Shown: piece after piece, positions 7,405 through 16,030 of the stretch
Position numbering within the stretch: position 1 is the stretch's first letter
How the letters are laid out: every line of letters begins with the position of its first letter
Source: Selenomonadaceae bacterium
GTDB lineage: Bacteria; Bacillota; Negativicutes; Selenomonadales; Selenomonadaceae
Reading direction: 5' to 3'
Assembly: GCA_017527075.1 (NCBI GenBank)
Contig: JAFXQM010000007.1
Coordinates: forward strand, 184,368-248,367
DNA: 64,000 nucleotides
The notes under the pieces: model-generated
What the model was told of the DNA's origin: nothing
What the model saw: only the letters and a program-made list of their open reading frames with translations
Databases searched by the model: none
Program-made: the position numbers and the translations under genes

Positions 7405-8214
7405 TTGGGCAGGGCAAGAGAAAGTTTGAAGTCGGCGAAGCGAATCGTCATCAAGGTCGGGACGAGCACGCTGGCGCACGCCGACACCGGCAAGTTGAAT
7501 TTGTACAGAATCGAACATCTGATTCGTGAGATAGCTGACCTGCACAACGCGGGTAAGGAAATAATTTTCGTGAGTTCGGGGGCAATCGCGGCGGGCATGA
7601 ACAAACTCGGCGTGAAGGTCAAACCGCAGACCATTCCGGAGAATCAGGCGTTGGCGGCCGTCGGGCAGGGAGTGCTCATGCACATTTACGAAAAATTTTT
7701 CGCGGAGTACGGACAGACAATCGGGCAAATCCTTTTGACCAAAGAGAACGCCGCCGACGCTCACGCCCGCGAAAATTCTCGCAACTCCCTGCAAGCAATC
7801 CTCGACATGGGCGCAATCCCCGTCGTCAACGAAAATGACGCCGTCGCCGTCGACGAAATTAAAATCGGCGACAACGACAACCTCTCGGCAATCGTCGCGG
7901 CAATGATGGACGCCGAAGTTTTAATCATCCTCAGCGACATCGACGGACTTTATGACGGCAACCCGAAGCTCGATACGTCTGCGCGGCTGATTGATGAAGT
8001 CACGCAGATTGATTCGGAGATTGAACGAATGGCGGGCGGCGCGGGCACCAAGCTCGGCATCGGCGGCATGTTCACGAAAATTCAGGCGGCTAAGCTCGCC
8101 ACGGCCAACGGAGTGACCATGCTCATCGTCAACGGCGGCACGAACGGAAATTTGCGGCGCGCCCTCAGTGGCGAATCGGTCGGCACAATTTTTCCGAGGA
8201 GGGAAGCGATATGA
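7405..8214 (+). CDS. proB: Glutamate 5-kinase without PUA domain
   Basis: First enzyme of proline synthesis: phosphorylates glutamate to gamma-glutamyl phosphate. Amino-acid-kinase fold with VIKVGTSTLA at the N-terminus, FVSSGAIAAGMNKLG, the NENDAVAVDEIKIGDNDNLS substrate region and GIGGMFTKIQAAKLA. At about 269 residues it lacks the C-terminal PUA domain of the E. coli enzyme, as in many Firmicutes. TTG at 7405 has AGGAAG 8 nt upstream, whereas the GTG at 7396 overlaps that site. proA lies three genes downstream, so the two proline genes are in one transcription unit split by NlpC/P60 and MATE genes. Confidence 0.95.
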   Translation: MGRARESLKSAKRIVIKVGTSTLAHADTGKLNLYRIEHLIREIADLHNAGKEIIFVSSGAIAAGMNKLGVKVKPQTIPENQALAAVGQGVLMHIYEKFFAEYGQTIGQILLTKENAADAHARENSRNSLQAILDMGAIPVVNENDAVAVDEIKIGDNDNLSAIVAAMMDAEVLIILSDIDGLYDGNPKLDTSARLIDEVTQIDSEIERMAGGAGTKLGIGGMFTKIQAAKLATANGVTMLIVNGGTNGNLRRALSGESVGTIFPRREAI

Positions 8215-9536
8215 ACAAAAAATTTTCAATCTTGCTTGGAGTGATTCTTATGTTGCTTTCGATGAACGCGCAGGCGGCCGGCATTGCCATTCAAGACAAT
8301 CGCGCGACCGCCGATTATTGGGTTGGTAAAAATAAACCGGGCGAGGCGGTCTTCGTGGCGACGGCTGATTTGGATATGCTCAACTTGCAGATTCGGCAGA
8401 AGAGCGCAAACACAATCGTCAATCTCGCGGAGTATCCCGAAAAAGTTTACACGCAGTGGATGACGAATAAAATCACCGCGACGATGAAGCTCGGCAAATT
8501 CGATAAGCCCGAAGTCCCGAAGCTCTTCAAGGGCGGCTCGGCTCTCACCGAGTTCAGTTACACGCAGGCGCAAAAAAATTGCGGGCTTGAGGCTTTGCCC
8601 GCGGTTTGCGTCGTCCGTTACGCTTTGACGACCGACAGAACGAATCTTCGCCTGCTGCCCGAAGCGAACGGCTGGTTCACGAGCGAGACCGACACGCATT
8701 ACGACCAACTGCAGGGAACTGTCCTTGACCCGAGTGAGCCCGTCGCCGTCCTCATCGACAGCCAAGATAAAGAATTCGTCTTCGTGGAGTCGAGAAGCTA
8801 CGCCGGCTGGATTAAGCCCTCCGAACTCGCCTTCACCGACAAAGCGACCTGGCTCAAGTACGTTACGCCGCAAAATTATCTGACGGTCATCGCCAGCCGC
8901 AAGACGATTCCTCAGGGCAAAGCTTTCTATCAGATGGGCGGACGAGTTCTCCTGCGCGCCGCCGATTTGCAAAAGGACGGCTCGTGGGCGATTAACGCTC
9001 CCTCCGCCGACGCGAACGGAATTTTGATTGAGCAGGGCTTGAACATCCCGAACGACAACGGCGTCGTCAAAGGTGCGCTCGCTTGCTCCGAAAATAATTT
9101 GATTCGGCAGGCGTTCAGATTTTTGGGCGAAGGTTACGGCTGGGGCGGCCTCGAAAAAAATGTCGACTGCTCCGCCTTCGTGCAGGACGTTTATCGCAGC
9201 GTCGGAATTGAATTGCCCCGCGACGCCGATAAGCAGGAAAAAGCCATGGCGCGTTCAATTTCCATGAAGGACATGACGCGCGACCAACGCTTGGAAATTC
9301 TCAAGAAGTCCAAGCCGGGCTCTTTGCTGTTCACGAAGGGGCATGTTATGATGTATCTCGGCACCGACGACAACGACGAGCCGATTATCATCCACGCGGT
9401 CAGCAGTTATTACACCTTCGACAACGACCAGACCGCCAAGCATTACGTCAGAAAAGTTTTGGTCACCGATTTGCACTTCATGAGCAGAGATAAAGTTGAA
9501 ATGATTGACAGGCTGACGAGCGTCGGTAACTTCTGA
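8211..9536 (+). CDS. Secreted NlpC/P60 peptidoglycan hydrolase with SH3 domains
   Basis: A 441-residue exported cell-wall endopeptidase. A signal peptide (residues 1-23, hydrophobic LLGVILMLLS, AQA-A cleavage) precedes an N-terminal NlpC-associated region, SH3-like segments (about 130-250: TDRTNLRLLPE, SYAGWIKPSELAF) and a C-terminal NlpC/P60 domain. The catalytic Cys is in VDCSAFVQDVYR, the His in KGHVMMYLG, and a further polar residue in IIHAVSS. Such enzymes cut D-Glu-diaminopimelate bonds in stem peptides. It overlaps proB by 4 nt (ATGA), so translation is coupled to a proline gene, an unexpected pairing. Confidence 0.9.
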   Translation: MNKKFSILLGVILMLLSMNAQAAGIAIQDNRATADYWVGKNKPGEAVFVATADLDMLNLQIRQKSANTIVNLAEYPEKVYTQWMTNKITATMKLGKFDKPEVPKLFKGGSALTEFSYTQAQKNCGLEALPAVCVVRYALTTDRTNLRLLPEANGWFTSETDTHYDQLQGTVLDPSEPVAVLIDSQDKEFVFVESRSYAGWIKPSELAFTDKATWLKYVTPQNYLTVIASRKTIPQGKAFYQMGGRVLLRAADLQKDGSWAINAPSADANGILIEQGLNIPNDNGVVKGALACSENNLIRQAFRFLGEGYGWGGLEKNVDCSAFVQDVYRSVGIELPRDADKQEKAMARSISMKDMTRDQRLEILKKSKPGSLLFTKGHVMMYLGTDDNDEPIIIHAVSSYYTFDNDQTAKHYVRKVLVTDLHFMSRDKVEMIDRLTSVGNF

Positions 9537-9537
9537 A

Positions 9538-11301
9538 ATGAACGGCAAGCAGGACGAATTAATTGCGCGGCTGTTCAAAGACACGCTGATAACTTTCCTG
9601 CTGTCAATGTTCGCCGCGACAATCGGCAACATAATTAACGGAGTAATCACGGGAAATTTTCTCGGCGCGGATTCAATGGCGGCGTTCGGCTTCACCGTCC
9701 CTTATCAGCTGTTCACGACGATTTTTCCGGCAGTCCTCGCGCTCGGCATGCAAGTCCTTTGCGGCAAATCTTTGGGCAGAGGAAATTTGCGCGAGGCGAA
9801 CGGAAATTTTTCGCTGGCAATGACGACGGCTCTTGCGCTGATGATTTTTTTGACGGGCGCAACGTTTCTGTTCGCGGAGCAAATCGCAGACCTGCTCGGC
9901 GCGCGTGAAAATCTCGGCACGATTCGTTCTTTGACAATTGATTACCTCGAAGCATTTTCGTTGAGCTTGCCGGCACTGGCGGCGGTCACGATTTTAACGC
10001 CGATAATGCAGTTCGACAGCGACCGACACCGCGCGGTAATTTCCGTCGTCGTGCTGAGCGTTTCAGATATCGTCGGCGACCTGGCGTGCGTTTATGTCTT
10101 CGACGGCGGGCTGTGGGGCATGGGCATTGCCACGGCGATAAGTTATTGGCTGGCGGCGGGCGTCCTGATTTTGCATTTCTTCAAGCCGAACGCAAGCTTT
10201 GCTTACCTGCCCGAATCAATGCAACTCAAAAATTTTGGCGGAATGATTTTGGCGGGGCTCCCCGTGATTTTGGGGCGCGGCTTGTCGGTGTTGTGCGTGG
10301 GCATCCTCACGAGAGTGGCATTGACTTATGCGGGCGGCATAGGCGTTGCGGCGTTCGCGGCGGTCTTTAATTTTCTGGCACTGTTGGAAATAATTCCAAA
10401 AGCTCTCAGCTCGACGACGCAAATGATCATGGGAATTTTAATCGGCGAACAGGACAAGCATTCAATGTTGCGGCTGATGAAACTCTCTTTGAAATCGTCG
10501 CTGATAATTTCCTTGGCAATGACGGCGGCTGTGTTTTTGGCGGCACCGATAATCGCAGGACTTTACACCCAAAACGCGGCGGCTTATCAGATGACACTCG
10601 AAGGAATTCGTTGGGTGTCGTTGCCAATCGCAGCCGGCGCAGTCGCGTTGACGTTCAACTACTATTACAACTCCTGCGGAAAATATCGCCTGTCGACTCT
10701 CATGTCGGTTTTGAACAACATCGGATTCATCGTGCCGTTCGCTTTAATCTTGACGCCGTATCTGGCAATGACGGGGCTCTGGGCAGCTTCATCGTTGCGA
10801 TACTTCGCCTTGGCACTCGTGGTATTTCCCATAACGTGGCGGCACTGCAGACGAATAACTTTCCGCCTTGAAGATTATCTGCTCTTGCCGGAGGACTTCG
10901 ACGTTGCCGGCGATAAGCAACTCAACATAACCGTCACGGACAAAGCGGAGGTCATGAATCTTTCGGAGCGCACGCAAAATTTTTGCGAGGCTTGCGGTGT
11001 CGACGGGCGGCGCAGCATGTTCGCGGGCATTTGTATCGAGGAGATGGCGGGCAACATCGTTGAGTACGGCTTCGGCGACGGCAAGAAACATTTCGTCGAC
11101 GTTCGAGTAATCGTCAAGGGCACGCAGGTCATAATCCGAATCCGTGACGACTGCCGTTCCTTCGACCCAAAAAAATGGGCGGAGATTTATAATTCCGAAG
11201 ACCCGACGGCGCATATCGGGATAAAGCTCGTCAGAAAAATTTCCACCGAATTTAAATACGTGAACGTCCTCAAGCTGAACAATTTGATTGTAAAAATTTA
11301 A
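9538..11301 (+). CDS. MATE transporter fused to a C-terminal HATPase domain
   Basis: Residues 1-440 form a MATE-type multidrug/cation antiporter with about 12 membrane segments (for example TFLLSMFAATIGNIINGVI, FGFTVPYQLF). After a short cytosolic linker, residues 455-587 form an RsbW/SpoIIAB-like GHKL ATPase domain: N-box IEEMAGNIVEYG, a G1-like box IRDDCRSFDP (Cys in place of the usual Gly) and G2 HIGIKLVRKI. Free-standing domains of this type bind anti-sigma antagonists (STAS proteins) or act as kinases. The fusion suggests a transporter gated by, or signalling through, a partner-switching module. It starts 1 nt after the NlpC gene and is followed by proA. Confidence 0.88.
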   Translation: MNGKQDELIARLFKDTLITFLLSMFAATIGNIINGVITGNFLGADSMAAFGFTVPYQLFTTIFPAVLALGMQVLCGKSLGRGNLREANGNFSLAMTTALALMIFLTGATFLFAEQIADLLGARENLGTIRSLTIDYLEAFSLSLPALAAVTILTPIMQFDSDRHRAVISVVVLSVSDIVGDLACVYVFDGGLWGMGIATAISYWLAAGVLILHFFKPNASFAYLPESMQLKNFGGMILAGLPVILGRGLSVLCVGILTRVALTYAGGIGVAAFAAVFNFLALLEIIPKALSSTTQMIMGILIGEQDKHSMLRLMKLSLKSSLIISLAMTAAVFLAAPIIAGLYTQNAAAYQMTLEGIRWVSLPIAAGAVALTFNYYYNSCGKYRLSTLMSVLNNIGFIVPFALILTPYLAMTGLWAASSLRYFALALVVFPITWRHCRRITFRLEDYLLLPEDFDVAGDKQLNITVTDKAEVMNLSERTQNFCEACGVDGRRSMFAGICIEEMAGNIVEYGFGDGKKHFVDVRVIVKGTQVIIRIRDDCRSFDPKKWAEIYNSEDPTAHIGIKLVRKISTEFKYVNVLKLNNLIVKI

Positions 11302-11317
11302 CGAAGGAAGGATAGTT

Positions 11318-12571
11318 ATGTTCATGAAAGACCACGTGACAAAACAGGCACGGCGCGCAAAGGAAGCGTCGCGGCAGCTGGCGTGCATTCCCGTGGAAGT
11401 TCGCAACACGGCACTTTTGGCAATGGCATGGGATTTGGAAGCGCGGCAGGAAGAAATTTTGGAAGTGAACGCCAAAGAGGTCGAGGCGGCAAGAGCGCGG
11501 GCAACGCGCTTGAATATGATTGACCGATTGGTTTTGACGCCCAAGAGAATCGCGGACATGGCGGAAGGCATTCGGCAGGTCGTGAAGTTGCCTGACCCGC
11601 TCGACAAAACTGATTTTGAAATCCTTCGCCCGAACGGTTTGAAGATTCGCCGCGTGAGAGTTCCCTTCGGCGTCGTGGGCATTGTTTACGAGGCGCGCCC
11701 GAATGTCACGGCGGACGCAATCGCGCTTTGCATTAAGTCTGGCAACGCGTGCCTGCTGCGCGGCGGCTCCGAGGCGATTCGCACGAACAAAAAAATTTCC
11801 GACATACTCAAAGAGTCGGCGACCGCCAACGGCATTCCTTCCACGGCGATTGAGTTTATCGGCATCCTTGACCGCGACGTCGTCGTCGTCATGTGTCGGC
11901 TCCGCAAACTTATCGACGTGATTATCCCGCGCGGCGGCGCAGGTTTGATTCAGCGAATCGTCGAGCACAGCACCGTCCCCGTAATCGAGACCGGCACCGG
12001 CGTTTGCCACACGTTCGTCGACAAGGACGCCGATTTGGACATGGCGATTAAAATTTGCATGAACGCAAAGACTTCGCGGCCGTCCGTCTGCAACGCCATG
12101 GAAACGCTCCTGATTCACAAAGATATCGCCGAAAAATTTTTGCCGAGGGTTGCGGCGGCTCTGACCGAGGCGAAGGTTGAGTTGCGCGGCGACGAGGCTT
12201 GCAGAAAAATTTTCCCCGACATGAACGAGGCGACCGAGGAAGATTGGGCAACCGAGTACAACGATTTGATTCTCTCCGTGAAAATCGTCGACGACGTGAA
12301 CGCCGCGATTGAACACATCAACCGATACAGCAGCGCGCACTCCGACGCAATCATCACGCGCGACGAAAAGGCGGCGCGGAAATTTGAAATGATGGTTGAT
12401 TCGGCTGACGTTTACGTAAATGCTTCGACGCGCTTCACCGACGGCTTTGAGTTCGGCTTCGGCGCGGAAATCGGAATCAGCACGCAGAAACTCCACGCGC
12501 GCGGACCCATGGGGCTTGAGGCTCTCACGACCATGAAATATCTCATCGAAGGCGACGGACAAATCCGCTGA
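11318..12571 (+). CDS. proA: Gamma-glutamyl phosphate reductase
   Basis: Second enzyme of proline synthesis, an aldehyde-dehydrogenase-fold NADPH reductase producing glutamate semialdehyde. Family strings are VPFGVVGIVYEARPNVTADA, LRGGSEAIRTN, IPRGGAGLI, the catalytic Cys in GTGVCHTFVD, NAMETLLIH and FGFGAEIGISTQKLHARGP. The length (417) is normal. ATG 11318 has GGAAGG 6 nt upstream. Its TGA stop overlaps the start of a 46-residue membrane peptide. Confidence 0.96.
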   Translation: MFMKDHVTKQARRAKEASRQLACIPVEVRNTALLAMAWDLEARQEEILEVNAKEVEAARARATRLNMIDRLVLTPKRIADMAEGIRQVVKLPDPLDKTDFEILRPNGLKIRRVRVPFGVVGIVYEARPNVTADAIALCIKSGNACLLRGGSEAIRTNKKISDILKESATANGIPSTAIEFIGILDRDVVVVMCRLRKLIDVIIPRGGAGLIQRIVEHSTVPVIETGTGVCHTFVDKDADLDMAIKICMNAKTSRPSVCNAMETLLIHKDIAEKFLPRVAAALTEAKVELRGDEACRKIFPDMNEATEEDWATEYNDLILSVKIVDDVNAAIEHINRYSSAHSDAIITRDEKAARKFEMMVDSADVYVNASTRFTDGFEFGFGAEIGISTQKLHARGPMGLEALTTMKYLIEGDGQIR

Positions 12572-12711
12572 TGGGTTACCTTCGCACGCTGAGAAATTAT
12601 TTTCGCACGCCCAAAGCTCGCCACGACCTAAAAGACTTCGCACGCGCGGCTCTCATAATTTTTTCGACGGCAATTATAATTTTTATTTTGGTTCGGAGGT
12701 GGGCGGCGTGA
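12571..12711 (+). CDS. Small single-pass membrane protein, 46 residues
   Basis: ATG at 12571 overlaps the proA stop (TGATG) and the TGA at 12709-12711 overlaps the GTG start of nadD (GTGA), so the frame fits exactly between two coupled genes. It reads MGYLRTLRNYFRTPKARHDL, then KDFARAALIIFSTAIIIFIL and VRRWAA: a basic N-terminus, one membrane helix (about residues 26-40) and a positive C-terminus. The frame is too short for usual gene callers. The function is unknown; the tight packing is the main support. Confidence 0.55.
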   Translation: MGYLRTLRNYFRTPKARHDLKDFARAALIIFSTAIIIFILVRRWAA

Positions 12712-13313
12712 AAATCGGAATCATGGGCGGCACCTTCGACCCGATTCATCTCGGACATTTGGCAACGGCTGAAGCTGTCCGCGAAAGTTTTTCTCTCGAC
12801 GAAATTTTATTTATCCCCGCCGCGCGCCCGCCCCACAAGCTCGGCAGGCTCGTGACCGACGAACATCACCGACTGCAGATGACAATCCTCGCCACGCGCT
12901 CAAATAAATTTTTCCGCGTCTCGGATATGGAGCTGCGGCGCACGGGTTTATCGTACACGCTCGACACGATGAACGAACTGCACGAAACTTTCGGGCGCGC
13001 GACGGAATTATTTTTCATAATCGGCGCGGACTCGTTGGCGGATTTAAAAAAATGGCACGCGGCGCGGGAGCTCGTGGCGAAGTGTCATTTCATCGCGACG
13101 ACGCGGCAGGGAGTGGACGTGGACTTCGCGGCGGTGGAAAAATTTTTCGGCGCGGCGGCGAACGAACACATTCACCGAGTGACGACGCCGGGGCTGGAAA
13201 TTTCTTCGACAGACATTCGTGAAAAAATTTTGCGCGGGCGTTCGATAAAATATCTCGTGCCCGAAGCCGTGGAGGAATACATCTTGCGCGAGAAACTTTA
13301 TTGCGGGAGCTGA
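12708..13313 (+). CDS. nadD: Nicotinate-nucleotide adenylyltransferase
   Basis: Adenylates nicotinate mononucleotide in NAD synthesis. Nucleotidyltransferase fold with GIMGGTFDPIHLGHLATAE, the ARPPHKLG loop, FIIGADSLADLKKWH and the C-terminal SSTDIREKI, all canonical. The start is set at GTG 12708, where GGAGG stands 8 nt upstream; a GTG at 12699 lies inside that ribosome site. It is followed 4 nt later by the Rpn gene, which separates it from yqeK, with which it is usually adjacent (nadD-yqeK-LCP-rsfS is a common Firmicute order). Confidence 0.95.
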   Translation: MKIGIMGGTFDPIHLGHLATAEAVRESFSLDEILFIPAARPPHKLGRLVTDEHHRLQMTILATRSNKFFRVSDMELRRTGLSYTLDTMNELHETFGRATELFFIIGADSLADLKKWHAARELVAKCHFIATTRQGVDVDFAAVEKFFGAAANEHIHRVTTPGLEISSTDIREKILRGRSIKYLVPEAVEEYILREKLYCGS

Positions 13314-13317
13314 CGGC

Positions 13318-14175
13318 ATGACAAAAAAATATCGCGACGGCATGTTCAGAGATTATTTCAGCGACAAGCGGCGGCTCTTGGGTCTGTGCAATTTGCTGAC
13401 GGGCGAGGACGCGACCGACCCGAACGAAATCATAATCAACACGCTCGACGGAGTTTTCTTCGACTCATTTAAGAATGATATATCATGTTTGTTCCGCGGA
13501 AGATTTTTGGTAATCGTCGAACATCAGAGCACTGTCAATGAGAACATGCCGCTGAGGATTTTATTTTACGCGGCGGAACTCTTCAAACAATATATGGACG
13601 GACGCAAAGGAAAACTTTATGCCGAGCAGCGGATAACTTTGCCCGAACCGAAATTCTTTGTCTTCTACAACGGGAGCAAAGCGGAAGCGGCTTATCGCGA
13701 GATGCGTCTGTCGGAGGCATTCGGCAAGCGCACATGCCTGGAGGTTGTCGTTGAACATTACAACATCAACGCGGGCATGAACGACGAATTCGTTTCGCGC
13801 GACGCGGACTTGAACGATTACTGCACCTTCATCAATCTCGTGCGCAAATTCAAAGCTCAAGGCATGGATTTGGAACACGCGATTGCGGCGGCGTTCAAGT
13901 ACTGCCTCGAACACGGAATTATGGTGGAGTATCTTTTGAGCAGAAAAAAGGAGTTGGCGAGTATGTTGGCACTGGAATACGACGCCGAACTGGCGCGGCA
14001 GGCTTTATTGGAAAGAGGGCGCGAGGAAGGACGCGAGGAAGGGCGCGAGGAAGAAAAATTGAACGTAATCCAACGTTTGTTGAAGATGAGCTTTCCGATG
14101 AAAGAAATCGCGCGCGCCGTTGACTGGACGGAAGAAGAGGTTCGAAAATTCGCTGAGGCGGAAAAAAATTCGTGA
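13318..14175 (+). CDS. Rpn-family PD-(D/E)XK nuclease (transposase-like)
   Basis: A 285-residue recombination-promoting nuclease of the Rpn/PDDEXK_2 family. The nuclease core is visible as D in TLDGVFFDSF and the E-x-Q motif in VIVEHQSTVNE (Q replacing K, common in this family), with PLRILFYAAEL and FFVFYNG following. The C-terminal third is helical and highly charged (GREEGREEGREEEK), then a helix-turn-helix-like segment MSFPMKEIARAVDWTEEEV. It interrupts the usual nadD-yqeK pair, so it probably inserted there. The last 70 residues have a diverged second copy immediately downstream. Confidence 0.82.
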   Translation: MTKKYRDGMFRDYFSDKRRLLGLCNLLTGEDATDPNEIIINTLDGVFFDSFKNDISCLFRGRFLVIVEHQSTVNENMPLRILFYAAELFKQYMDGRKGKLYAEQRITLPEPKFFVFYNGSKAEAAYREMRLSEAFGKRTCLEVVVEHYNINAGMNDEFVSRDADLNDYCTFINLVRKFKAQGMDLEHAIAAAFKYCLEHGIMVEYLLSRKKELASMLALEYDAELARQALLERGREEGREEGREEEKLNVIQRLLKMSFPMKEIARAVDWTEEEVRKFAEAEKNS

Positions 14176-14181
14176 GCGGAG

Positions 14182-14385
14182 TTGGCGAGTATGTTGGCAC
14201 TTGAATACGACCCCGAATTGGCGCGGCAGGCTTGGTATGAAATGGGTTTTAAAAAAGGTTTGGAAGAAGCGCGTGCCGAGATGGTCAAACGTTTGCTGAC
14301 GATGAACTTGTCGACGAAAGAAATTGCACGGGTTATTGGTCGAACTGAAGGATATGTTTTGAAAATTGCGGGGCGGAATAAAATT
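14182..14385 (+). pseudogene. Second, diverged copy of the Rpn C-terminus, in frame with yqeK
   Basis: From 14182 the frame reads ASMLALEYDPELARQAWYE and later LTMNLSTKEIARVIGRTEGY, matching the end of the Rpn protein (ASMLALEYDAELARQALLE, LKMSFPMKEIARAVDWTEEE). The Gly/Arg/Glu-rich stretch is shortened. The frame continues without a stop into yqeK, so it could be expressed as a 260-residue fusion, but a good yqeK start exists at 14386. I read it as a decaying tandem partial duplication. Confidence 0.75.
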
Positions 14386-14964
14386 ATGACGGTTGATGAA
14401 ATGCGGCGCGAACTTCAACGGCGGCTCAAGCGGAGCAGATTCGCGCACTCAATCGGCGTGGCGAACACTGCGGTCAAGCTGGCAAAAAGATTCGGCGTCG
14501 ACGAAACCAAAGCTTACGTCGCGGGATTGCTCCACGATTGCGCGCGCGAATTTGAAAATGAGGAGTTGCCCGCGCAGGCCGAACTTCGCGGAATAAAAAT
14601 CGGCGAGGTCGAACGCGCGACTCCTCTGCTTTTGCACGCGTATATCGGCGCGCAAATGATTAAGGAAATTTACGGCGTGGACGACACGGAAATTTCTCAG
14701 GCGATTTATCGGCACACGGTCGGCGCAAGAGACATGACCGCGCTCGACAAAATTATTTACTTCGCGGACATGATTGAGCCGAACAGAAATTATCCCGGCG
14801 TCGAAAAACTCCGTGCGCTGGCAGAGACCGCTGAGCTCGACGAAATTATGATTACGGCTTTGGGCGAGTCGATTATCTTCGTCGTGCAAAAAAATTCGCT
14901 CGTCCACCCCGACACCGTCGCCGCCCTGAATTTTCTTTTGCTGCAGAAGAGAGCGGGAGCTTGA
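14386..14964 (+). CDS. yqeK: HD-domain diadenosine tetraphosphate hydrolase YqeK
   Basis: YqeK-type HD phosphohydrolases split Ap4A symmetrically. The metal ligands appear as RFAHSIGVANTAVKL (H), GLLHDCAREF (HD), LLHAYIGAQM (H) and IYRHTVGARDM (H), with IYFADMIEPNR (D) later, all in the expected order. Starting at ATG 14386 gives 192 residues, the normal size; the longer open frame from 14182 is a remnant of the Rpn gene. The downstream LCP gene and rsfS keep the common Firmicute order. Confidence 0.9.
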   Translation: MTVDEMRRELQRRLKRSRFAHSIGVANTAVKLAKRFGVDETKAYVAGLLHDCAREFENEELPAQAELRGIKIGEVERATPLLLHAYIGAQMIKEIYGVDDTEISQAIYRHTVGARDMTALDKIIYFADMIEPNRNYPGVEKLRALAETAELDEIMITALGESIIFVVQKNSLVHPDTVAALNFLLLQKRAGA

Positions 14965-14990
14965 CTCCAAATTAAAAAGTGAGCGGAACC

Positions 14991-16010
14991 ATGGCTAACG
15001 AAACCAAGGACAACATAGAAAAGAAACGCAAGAACTTGAGGCGCAGGCGCAGGATTAAAGCCTTCCGCCTGATTTTTGCGTTGGTGATTCTGTGCCTAAT
15101 CGGTTCCGCGTTCCTGTTTGTCGGCTACAGCATATACAACGCGGGCGTTCGCGTTTATAATGAGTTCGCGGACATGTATCAGGGCTACACCGACAGACGA
15201 AATGCGCGCGTGGGCTCGACCGACCCGAAGTTCGAAGGTTACACAAATATTTTGGTCTTGGGCGTCGACGACAGCGAACAGCAAGAGGCCGACACGATTT
15301 TGGTTTTGAGTTTTTCAAACGACACCGGCAAGAGCAGAATCATCGGCATCCCGCGCGACACGTGGATTGCCTCGCGAAGTTATTCGGGGAAAATCGGCGC
15401 GCTTTACAGCATGGGCGGAGCGAGCATTCTCGTCCGCGAAGTCTCGAAGCTCTTGGGCATTTCGATTCATCAATACGTTATCATCGACATGACGACCTTC
15501 GCGGATTTGATTGACACTTTGGGCGGGCTGGATATTTACGTCGAAGAGAACATGGATTACGACGACGAAGTTGCGGGGCTGTCGATTCACATTCCGCAGG
15601 GCTACCAACATTTGTCGGGTGAGGACGTTCAAAAATATTTGCGCTACCGTGACGAAAAACTCGGCGACGTCGGACGAGTTCAGCGACAACAGAAATTCAT
15701 CAAAGCTTTGTACGCGAAAGTTCTTCAGCTCGACACGATACCGAAGCTGCCGGCAATCGCGGACATTTTCAGGAACAGAATGGAAACCAGCGCGGAAATT
15801 TTTGACTCGGCGCACCTGGCGAATGTTTTGCGGCGAATGAGTTCAGACCCGCCGACGACTCTCATGTTGCCCGGCTCGGAGAACGTGGACGGCGCGTGGG
15901 TCCCTAACGTCGCGGAAGTCGAAGCGCGCATGAGTGAACTTTTCCCGCAACAAGATATGATTCAACGCTCGGAGGCGGGCGACGCCGATAACGAACCAAT
16001 CGGCGAATAA
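14991..16010 (+). CDS. LytR-CpsA-Psr (LCP) family protein
   Basis: Membrane-anchored phosphotransferase that attaches glycopolymers to peptidoglycan or a related acceptor. A basic cytosolic N-terminus (KKRKNLRRRRRIK) precedes one membrane helix (residues about 25-50). The extracellular LCP domain has NILVLGVDD, DTILVLSFS, IIGIPRDTWI with its catalytic Arg/Asp, YVIIDMTTFADLIDTLGGL and YLRYRDEKLGDVGRVQRQQ. ATG 14991 follows GCGGA; a GTG four codons upstream is possible. A second LCP protein is encoded at 39290. Linked to yqeK and rsfS. Confidence 0.92.
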   Translation: MANETKDNIEKKRKNLRRRRRIKAFRLIFALVILCLIGSAFLFVGYSIYNAGVRVYNEFADMYQGYTDRRNARVGSTDPKFEGYTNILVLGVDDSEQQEADTILVLSFSNDTGKSRIIGIPRDTWIASRSYSGKIGALYSMGGASILVREVSKLLGISIHQYVIIDMTTFADLIDTLGGLDIYVEENMDYDDEVAGLSIHIPQGYQHLSGEDVQKYLRYRDEKLGDVGRVQRQQKFIKALYAKVLQLDTIPKLPAIADIFRNRMETSAEIFDSAHLANVLRRMSSDPPTTLMLPGSENVDGAWVPNVAEVEARMSELFPQQDMIQRSEAGDADNEPIGE

Positions 16011-16030
16011 ATTTTTTGGAGGGATGTTAC

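Noticed and set aside
7285..7794. N-terminal extension of CobO to 341 residues
   Set aside because: It runs antisense to proB, lacks family similarity, and a TTG start with a good ribosome site lies just before the P-loop.
13318..14175. Active insertion sequence
   Set aside because: The Rpn-type gene has transposase-like ancestry, but no terminal inverted repeats or target duplication were seen around it.
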